This document shows, in pieces, positions 58,458 to 64,000 of a stretch of DNA of 64,000 nucleotides. The DNA lies in contig CAVXOR010000003.1 of the NCBI GenBank assembly GCA_963763475.1, forward strand, positions 186,001-250,000, in the 5' to 3' direction. Each line of letters begins with the position of its first letter. The stretch's first letter is position 1. A program made the translations under genes and the position numbers. Source of the DNA: AC-32 sp963763475. Lineage in GTDB: Bacteria; Actinomycetota; Thermoleophilia; Gaiellales; Gaiellaceae. Under the pieces are notes generated by a model. It was not told where the DNA came from and ran no database searches. It worked only from the letters and a program-made list of their open reading frames with translations.

Positions 58458-60230
58458 TTGGCGCTCCCGCTCGCGGTCGCCATCTGGACGTTTGGCGGAC
58501 TGGCGGCCAAGCGCGAGCGGAACAACGCCGACCAACAGCTCGTCCGGAGCCTGAACTCCGGCGTTTCGGTGTACGCGAGCCTTCTACGAGACGCGCGCAG
58601 CACCGCCGACCGACTCGCACGCTCCAAGCGAGTCGCGCGCGCGTTCTCTCGCGGTGACGAGCGTACGCTCCGGGAAATCGAGCAGGCGCACCCGTGGATC
58701 ATGTTCGCCCACGGGTCGGCCGGGGGCTTGCACGGACGGAAAACCCAGGCGCGCGTCGACGTGATCGCGCCTGGAGGGACGATCGGGCGGGTCTTTGTCG
58801 TCCCCCCGTTTGGTCGGCCTCTCGTCCGAACAATCGCTCGCGAGGCACATCTCACCCGCGGCCGCCTTGGTTTCCTGGTCGACCGTCGGCTCGTTCGAGA
58901 GGATGGTGTCGGCCGTGTCGACTCGCGCCCAAGCCCGGGAAAGGCGGCCGACCTGCGGATGCAGGCGCTCGCGTACCGAGCGGTTGCCCTGCCCCTCGGA
59001 GAGGGGCGAGGCGGGCCGGCTCTGATCACGGTCCGCAAGCGATCCGAGATCGAGGCTGCGGCGAACGACGTCCGCTGGCGGGTGATCGGCTTCGGCCTCG
59101 GCCTCATCGGCGCGTTCCTCGTCACTGCCTACGCCGTGGCTCCCGCGATCGCGCGCAGCCGGCTCTCGAGGCTGCAGCGAGATCAGGCACAGCGAGTGCT
59201 CGCGCGTCTCGGCGACGGCGTCTTCGTCGTCGACCAGGACGGGACGGTGCAGCTCTGGAACCAGGCTGCGGAGGCGATCACGGGCCTCCGGGGCGGGGAG
59301 GTGCGCGGCCGGCGTGCGGAGGAGGCGATTCCGGGCTGGACGACGATCGCGACGTTCGTCCCGGTTTCGGATCGACCGGGGGAGACGGAGGGCCCCTCGA
59401 GCTCGGAGACTGTCCCGGTCGAGGTGGGAGGCCGCGAGCTCTGGCTCTCGTTCGTGGCCGTGGCGCTCGACGACGAGACCGTCTATGCCTTCCGCGACGC
59501 GACTCACGACCGCAGGCTCGAGGACCTCCGCTCGCAATTCGTGGCGACGATCTCGCATGAGCTCAGGACGCCGCTCGCCTCGTTGCACGGCGCGGCACTG
59601 ACGCTGAGGGAGCACGATTTGCCGGCCCAGACTCAGGACGATCTCCTCGCGATGATCGCCGAGCAGTCGAATCGGCTCGCCAACCTCGTCGACGAGATCC
59701 TGGTCGCGGGCCAGCTCGACAGCGGCTCCCTCCGCGTGGTCGTGGACACGTTCGACCCGGAGGAACTGGTGCGGGGAGTCGTGACGGCCGGGCAGTCGCG
59801 GGTGGGGGAGGAGACGACTATCGAGGTTGCCATGCCGCCGGTCGTGCCGAAGGCGCACGGTGACTGCGAGCGCACGCGCCAGGTGCTGCTCAATCTGCTC
59901 GACAACGCGATCAAGTACTCGCCGTCCGGGGGACGAATCGAGGTGGGAGTCGCGGCAGCGGGTGACCAGCTTCGCTTCAGCGTCCACGATCAGGGCCTCG
60001 GCATCCCGGTGGGCGAGCAGGAGCGGATCTTCGACAAGTTCTACCGGCTCGATCCGGACCAACGGCGGGGCATCGGCGGAACGGGCCTGGGCCTCTACAT
60101 CTGCCGCGAGCTCGTCCAATCGATGCACGGGCGCATCTGGGTCGAGTCGGAGCCTGGCAAGGGCACGATCTTCGCCTTCGAGCTGCCCGCGGAGCCGTTG
60201 CCGGCTCCGGTCTTGCCGACGGCCGGCTGA
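58458..60230 (+). CDS. Membrane sensor histidine kinase with PAS domain
   Basis: At least 590 residues. The TTG at 58458 falls inside the first helix (LLLLALPLAVAIWTFGG), so the real start is probably near 58411-58430; no ATG/GTG fits. An extracytoplasmic sensor region spans residues 20-195, a second helix IGFGLGLIGAFLVTAYAVA follows, then PAS (RLGDGVFVVDQDGTVQLWNQ), HisKA FVATISHELRTPLASLHGA with the phosphorylated His, and HATPase VLLNLLDNAIKYSPSGG and GIGGTGLGLYICRELVQ. No response regulator adjoins it. It follows the His-rich gene. Confidence 0.88.
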   Translation: MALPLAVAIWTFGGLAAKRERNNADQQLVRSLNSGVSVYASLLRDARSTADRLARSKRVARAFSRGDERTLREIEQAHPWIMFAHGSAGGLHGRKTQARVDVIAPGGTIGRVFVVPPFGRPLVRTIAREAHLTRGRLGFLVDRRLVREDGVGRVDSRPSPGKAADLRMQALAYRAVALPLGEGRGGPALITVRKRSEIEAAANDVRWRVIGFGLGLIGAFLVTAYAVAPAIARSRLSRLQRDQAQRVLARLGDGVFVVDQDGTVQLWNQAAEAITGLRGGEVRGRRAEEAIPGWTTIATFVPVSDRPGETEGPSSSETVPVEVGGRELWLSFVAVALDDETVYAFRDATHDRRLEDLRSQFVATISHELRTPLASLHGAALTLREHDLPAQTQDDLLAMIAEQSNRLANLVDEILVAGQLDSGSLRVVVDTFDPEELVRGVVTAGQSRVGEETTIEVAMPPVVPKAHGDCERTRQVLLNLLDNAIKYSPSGGRIEVGVAAAGDQLRFSVHDQGLGIPVGEQERIFDKFYRLDPDQRRGIGGTGLGLYICRELVQSMHGRIWVESEPGKGTIFAFELPAEPLPAPVLPTAG

Positions 60231-60333
60231 CCTGAAGCAGCTCCGCCCGACGAGGGTTCCGACCGACTTGAGCACGACGCGCTCTACGTCGCATACCGGC
60301 TCCGCTTGAAGTAGGCGGCGCCTCACCTCTCGG

Positions 60334-60362
60334 CGAAGGGCCCCGGCGACGGGGCCCTTCGC
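60334..60362 (+). terminator. Strong hairpin terminator
   Basis: CGAAGGGCCCC / GGGGCCCTTCG, an 11-bp stem 104 bp past the kinase stop. Confidence 0.75.
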
Positions 60363-60481
60363 GTTTGCACGACTAGGATCGCGGGATCGACCGCCTACGG
60401 GGTCTCCTACTCGTCGTTTCCCTGCTTGCGCTCGCCGCCTCGCCGGGGGCGGCGCGCACGGACGTTGCCGCGCCGACGCTC

Positions 60482-61463
60482 TTGCAGCTGGTCGGGCAGA
60501 AGCTCGTCGTCTCGATGAGCGGAACGATGCCCTCCGCGTCGCTGCTCGGGCGCGCCAGGCGCGGCGAGATCGGCGGCGTGATCATCCACCGCTTCAACTT
60601 CGGCTCGTCCGCCCGGCTGCGGGCGACCGCCGCCGCGCTGCGGCGGGCAGCGGCGAGCGGCGGCCGGCCTCGCTTGCTGATCGCGGTCGACCAGGAGGGC
60701 GGCTCGGTGAAGACCGTCCCCTGGCTGCCGCCGACCCGTGCCCCCGGCCATGTCCGCTCGATTACGGACGCCCGGGTCGACGGCCGAAGCACGGGCGCCG
60801 CTCTCCTACGCCTCGGCGTGAACACCGACCTCGCACCGGTCGCGGATGTGCCCTGGCTCGCAGGCCTCGGCCGTCTACCGCCAGGGGCGAACGTGGTCGT
60901 TCGACGCGAAGACGACGGCGCGCCTGGCGGGTGCCTTCGCGCTCGGACTCGGAGACGCCCACGCCGTCGCGACGATGAAGCACTTCCCGGGCCTCGGGCT
61001 CGCGACGGCCGACACCGACCGCTCGATCGTCCGCATCACGGCTTCGCGGGCCCGCCTCCGGCCGGGTCTCGAGCCCTACCGGCGAGCGATCGCGGCGCGC
61101 GTGCCGGTGATCATGCTCTCGAACGCGGTCTACGAGTCCTACGACCGGACGAACGCCGCCGGTTGGTCGCGCGCGCTCGCGACCGGGCTCCTGCGCAACG
61201 AGCTCGGCTTCCGCGGCGTGTCGATGACGGACTCGCTCGACGGTGCCGCCCACACGCGGGGGATCACGCCGAACGTGCTCGCGCTGGCGGCGACGAAGGC
61301 GGGCACCGACCTGCTCCTGCTGACCGGCGGCGAGGAGGCCACGCGGAGCGTCTTCACCTCGCTCCTGCGCGCCGCTCAGGCCGGCCGCATCGCGCGGGCG
61401 GGGCTCGAGCGCTCGTACCGCCGGATCCTGCTGCTCAAGTCCGGCTTGCAGGCGCGACGCTGA
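60482..61463 (+). CDS. nagZ: Beta-N-acetylhexosaminidase (GH3, NagZ-type), one frame break
   Basis: Coding-like sequence starts upstream of this TTG (LLALAASPGAARTDVAAPTL suggests a signal peptide from about 60400), but no start codon is clear and a small indel near 60420 is possible. GH3 motifs: AVDQEGGSVKTV, NTDLAPVADVP, then after a one-base shift near 60890 SAVYRQGRTWSFDAKTTARL, TMKHFPGLGLATADTD and GFRGVSMTDSLDGAA with the catalytic Asp. It removes GlcNAc from peptidoglycan fragments. The export signal suggests an extracytoplasmic form. Confidence 0.85.
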
Positions 61464-61480
61464 GGGTCGAGACTCAGCGC

Positions 61481-61885
61481 GTGCCCGGCGCCGCCACGGA
61501 GCACCCCGAGTCGGACGTGATCCTCGAAGTCGAGTTCGAGGACGGCCTGCTGTTCCTCGTGCTCGAGAACATCGGCTGCCGGCCCGCGCATTCGGTGCGC
61601 GTGCGCTTCGCCCAGCCGCTGCGCGGCCTCGGCGGCGAGAAGCGGATCGACCGGCTGCGGATCTTCCAGCGCCTCGAGCTGCTCGGGCCGCAGCGACGGG
61701 TCCAGATCTTCCTCGACCGCGCTGCGCTCTTCTTCGCCCGCGGCGAGCCGACCAGGCTCGAGGTGCGCATCGCCTGGCGCACGGACGACGGCAAGCGCCG
61801 CTCTCGCACGGTGCGGCACGACCTCGGCGCCTATCGCGACTTCCCCTACTTGGAGGTGCCCCGAGATGCCCCAGCAGCACCGTAA
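61481..61885 (+). CDS. Hypothetical protein upstream of a tail-tube gene (134 aa)
   Basis: GTG at 61481 (VPGAATEHPESDVILEVEFE). Beta-rich: LLFLVLENIGCRPAHSVRVR, ELLGPQRRVQIFLDRAALFF and TRLEVRIAWRTDDGKRRSRT. It resembles small beta-sandwich proteins rather than an enzyme; no family recognised. Its 3' end overlaps the tail-tube-like gene by 20 bp, so the two are likely coexpressed. Confidence 0.6.
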   Translation: MPGAATEHPESDVILEVEFEDGLLFLVLENIGCRPAHSVRVRFAQPLRGLGGEKRIDRLRIFQRLELLGPQRRVQIFLDRAALFFARGEPTRLEVRIAWRTDDGKRRSRTVRHDLGAYRDFPYLEVPRDAPAAP

Positions 61886-62306
61886 CGACCCGTACCGGAA
61901 CTTCAACTTCCGCGTAGAGATCGACGGCCTCCAGGTCGCAGGCTTCAGCGAGGCCCGGCTGCCGGAGGGGCGGATCCAGGCCGTCGCCTACCGCGAGGGC
62001 ACCGATGGCACCTCCGCCGCGCGGCTGCTGCCGGGGCGCGTCGAGTACGGCCCGGTCGTTCTGCGGCGAGGGCTCACCGGTGATCCGGCGCTCTTCCGCT
62101 GGTGGAACGACGTCGTCCAGGGCAACGTGGCGCGACGCGACGTCTCGATCGTCCTGATGGACGAGCAGCGCCGGGACGTCGCGCGCTGGCTGATCCGCAG
62201 CGCGTGGCCGACCAAGTGGACCGGCCCCGACCTGCGCGGACTCGGCAACGAGGTGGCGATCGAGGAGCTCGAGCTCGCCCACGAAGGCATCGAGCTCGCC
62301 GACTGA
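61866..62306 (+). CDS. Contractile tail-tube protein homolog (gp19 / Afp1-type), orphan
   Basis: 146 residues. RNDPYRNFNFRVEIDGLQVA GFSE is the diagnostic start of the T4-gp19-like tail-tube family of contractile phages and extracellular injection systems. PVVLRRGLTGDPALFRWWND and LIRSAWPTKWTGPDLRGLGN EVAIEELELAHEG complete the double-layered tube fold. No sheath, baseplate, spike or ATPase gene is nearby. Its only partner is the 134-residue gene upstream, with NagZ before that. Confidence 0.88.
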   Translation: MPQQHRNDPYRNFNFRVEIDGLQVAGFSEARLPEGRIQAVAYREGTDGTSAARLLPGRVEYGPVVLRRGLTGDPALFRWWNDVVQGNVARRDVSIVLMDEQRRDVARWLIRSAWPTKWTGPDLRGLGNEVAIEELELAHEGIELAD

Positions 62307-62397
62307 CAGGCGTAAACGCTCTAGGGCTCGATCAGCCCGCGCCTGACCGCATACCTGGTCAGCTCGACAGTCAGGCGGTCGAGACCCGCACTCTCCC

Positions 62398-63306
62398 TCA
62401 CGCATCGTCGAGCCGGAGCGTCGACGGGTAGTACTCGTACGTCACGCGGTCGAGCAGCTCGATCCGCACGCCCGCCCGGAGCATGCGCTCGCCCCGGAAC
62501 CAGTCGCCCGGCTCGGCAAGGGCCGAGGCGACATGCTCCCGCTCGAAGAAGCGCAGGTGCGCGTGGACGAGCGCACCCTTCAGCGGGAGTCGGTCGGGGA
62601 GCACGCCCACGATCTCGGTCGTCGAGCCGTCCGGCTCACGGCCGTGGATCACGCCCTGCACGGCTTCGGCACGCCGTTCGCGCGCCGCCTCGAGCAGGGC
62701 TTCGATCGCGTCCGCCGGGAGCGAGTCGTCGTCGTCGAAGTCGAAGAGCCAGCGACCCTTCGCGAGGCGGTAGCCCTCGTTGCGCGTCAGCGTCGAAGCG
62801 GCGAGCCAGTGGCGATGCGCCTCGGGGTAGACGTACCGCTGCGACGTGTGGGTCCAGCGCACGCGGTCTTCGTCGAGCGCCCCGACGACCTGCTCGCCCT
62901 CGGGGTCGGGGCCGTCGCCGACCACGAGCACCTCGAGCTTGCGGTAGGTCTGGTCGAGCACGGCCGGGAGCGCCCGCGAACGCAGGAGCTCCGGCCGTCC
63001 GAGGGTCGGCAGGATCACCGTCACGAGCGGCTCCGGCTCCTCGTACGCCGCGCCGTAATCAGGGGCGGCACGCGCGTCCGCCAGCAGGCGCCGGTTCTCG
63101 GCGTCGCGCCCGGCCAGCACGCGCAGCGTCGGCATCAGCTGCTCGTCGACCCGCCGCGCCAAGGCCGCGACGGCCTCGTCGAGGCGCGCCACGTCCTTCG
63201 CCACGGCGCCAAGCTCCTCGAGCAAGCGCGCGGCCTCGCTCTCGAACCGGTGGTGCAGCGACTCGAACCGGCGGTCGAGGGCGTTGGCGAGCCGTCGCCG
63301 GATCAC
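62398..63306 (-). CDS. Glycosyltransferase family 2 with N-terminal coiled coil
   Basis: 302 residues. Residues 1-75 are a charged coiled coil (RFESEAARLLEELGAVAKDV). The GT-A domain starts at VTVILPTLGRPELLRSRALP, with VLVVGDGPDPEGEQVVGALD and the metal-binding DFDDDDSLPADAIEALLEAA. It transfers a sugar from a nucleotide donor to a surface glycan or lipid. It overlaps the NeuD-type gene by 4 bp, part of a leftward glycan-modification operon. Confidence 0.88.
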   Translation of the reverse strand: MIRRRLANALDRRFESLHHRFESEAARLLEELGAVAKDVARLDEAVAALARRVDEQLMPTLRVLAGRDAENRRLLADARAAPDYGAAYEEPEPLVTVILPTLGRPELLRSRALPAVLDQTYRKLEVLVVGDGPDPEGEQVVGALDEDRVRWTHTSQRYVYPEAHRHWLAASTLTRNEGYRLAKGRWLFDFDDDDSLPADAIEALLEAARERRAEAVQGVIHGREPDGSTTEIVGVLPDRLPLKGALVHAHLRFFEREHVASALAEPGDWFRGERMLRAGVRIELLDRVTYEYYPSTLRLDDA

Positions 63307-63908
63307 GCAGGTGAGAACGGGCGCGCGGGAACGCCCTGGACGCGCGTCGCCGGGGCCACGGGTCGCACCACCACCGCGCCGGCGGCAATCACCGCTCCCG
63401 CTCCGACCTCGATCCCGTTGACGACGATTGCGCCCATCCCGAGCGCGGTGCCGTCACCGACGCGAGCGTTGCCGCCGACGTTCGCGCCCGGGTTGAGCAC
63501 CGCGCCGTCACCGATCCGCGCGTGGTGGCCGACGAGCGCGCCGCGGGCGACGAGGGCCTGCCGCCCCAGCTTCGCCGCGGCGGCGATCACCGCGGCCGGC
63601 CCGACCAGACATCCCTCGGCGAGCCGCGCGGAAGGGCTGACGTGGGCCGCGGGGTGGACGATCGTGGCCGCGCGCCAGCCGTGCTCGGCCAGGAGCGACC
63701 AGAGCGTGAGCCGGTCGCCGCCGAGCCCGAGGACGGCGGTCGCGGGGCCTGCGTCCGGCCCCAGGACCGGCAGACCGTGAACCTCGCTGCCGATGCGGCC
63801 CGGGTCGACGAGCTCGAGTAGCCCGGCCACCTCGTGACCGCATGCGCGCGCGTACTCGACCACCTCGAGCGCGAACGACCCACTCCCCGCGACGTAGAGC
63901 CCGGCCAC
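63303..63908 (-). CDS. NeuD/PglD-type acetyltransferase
   Basis: 201 residues. An N-terminal Rossmann-like segment (GLYVAGSGSFALEVVEYARA) is followed by a left-handed hexapeptide beta-helix: HPAAHVSPSARLAEGCLVGP, GALVGHHARIGDGAVLNPGA and GTALGMGAIVVNGIEVGAGA. It O- or N-acetylates an activated sugar. The active-site His is probably in LVGHHARIGD. Coupled to the GT2 gene. Confidence 0.9.
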   Translation of the reverse strand: MAGLYVAGSGSFALEVVEYARACGHEVAGLLELVDPGRIGSEVHGLPVLGPDAGPATAVLGLGGDRLTLWSLLAEHGWRAATIVHPAAHVSPSARLAEGCLVGPAAVIAAAAKLGRQALVARGALVGHHARIGDGAVLNPGANVGGNARVGDGTALGMGAIVVNGIEVGAGAVIAAGAVVVRPVAPATRVQGVPARPFSPA

Positions 63909-63929
63909 CCTGCCTGGACGATACAGGCC

Positions 63930-64000
63930 CTAACCGGGACGGACCGCGCCGACGAAGCCGAAGGCGTAGCCGGGCTGCGAGAGCGACGAGATCTTCACGA
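63930..64000 (-). CDS. C-terminal end of a leftward gene (partial)
   Basis: Minus strand reads VKISSLSQPGYAFGFVGAVRPG and stop at 63930. The rest lies beyond the window. Too short to name; position suggests the same glycan operon. Confidence 0.5.
   Translation of the reverse strand, partial: VKISSLSQPGYAFGFVGAVRPG

Overview
The window is high-GC DNA, densely coded on both strands, with many GTG starts and 4-base ATGA/GTGA gene overlaps. The gene set points to a soil actinobacterium of the Thermoleophilia type (Gaiellales/Solirubrobacterales): the order SRP RNA-dnaX-ybaB-recR-lysC-asd, PspA with PspAA and PspAB, an F420-type LLM oxidoreductase, split LigD-like polymerase and ligase, and secreted PASTA and B-repeat proteins. 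This placement is inference; no rRNA or marker phylogeny is available here.

Layout. 1-2.9 kb: 3' part of a giant surface protein made of six perfect 312-bp repeats. 3-9.4 kb: leftward housekeeping block (MshEN protein, asd, lysC, recR, cyclic-nucleotide-binding protein, ybaB, dnaX, SRP RNA). 9.7-12.65 kb: small proteins, tRNA-Val and a 1.95-kb degenerate integrated element (element A). 12.65-22.3 kb: MBL hydrolase/heme peroxidase pair, LLM oxidoreductase, BNR-repeat protein, lytic transglycosylase, aquaporin, cupredoxin, phosphoesterase. 22.4-27.5 kb: three tRNA-Ser genes, LigD-type polymerase and convergent ATP-dependent ligase, fabF. 27.5-34.2 kb: two tandem paralogous secreted proteins with polyproline linkers, HAD phosphatase, flavin reductase. 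34.2-43.1 kb: GAF-GGDEF-GAF-HD-GYP protein, MscS channel, LPG-synthase-type membrane protein, pepD-dcu operon. 43.09-47.80 kb: element B, a gutted prophage-like element at tRNA-Ser(TGA). 47.8-54.4 kb: serS, cytochrome c lipoprotein, membrane protein, htpX-pspAB / pspAA-pspA envelope-stress cluster. 54.4-64 kb: winged-helix protein, methyltransferase, tRNA-Ala, YgjP hydrolase, His-rich protein with sensor kinase, NagZ, an orphan contractile tail-tube protein, GT2 and NeuD-type genes.

The strongest unusual signal is that elements A and B, at two different tRNA genes, carry diverged copies of one sigma-70-like gene, both pointing toward the tRNA 3' end. In both copies region 2 and region 4 lie in different reading frames, with the break at the same place. 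By hand count, codon differences are mainly synonymous in the upstream frame before the break and in the shifted frame after it. That suggests programmed frameshifting or a two-protein sigma factor, though an ancestral break is possible. Element B also carries a perfect three-way-junction structure between this gene and its attachment site, and both elements have paired short repeats next to the att cores resembling integrase arm sites.

Caution: many other genes (lysC, both DNA-repair genes, nagZ, several secreted proteins) contain single-base frame breaks that look like residual assembly indels. Frame breaks seen only once should not be read as biology.
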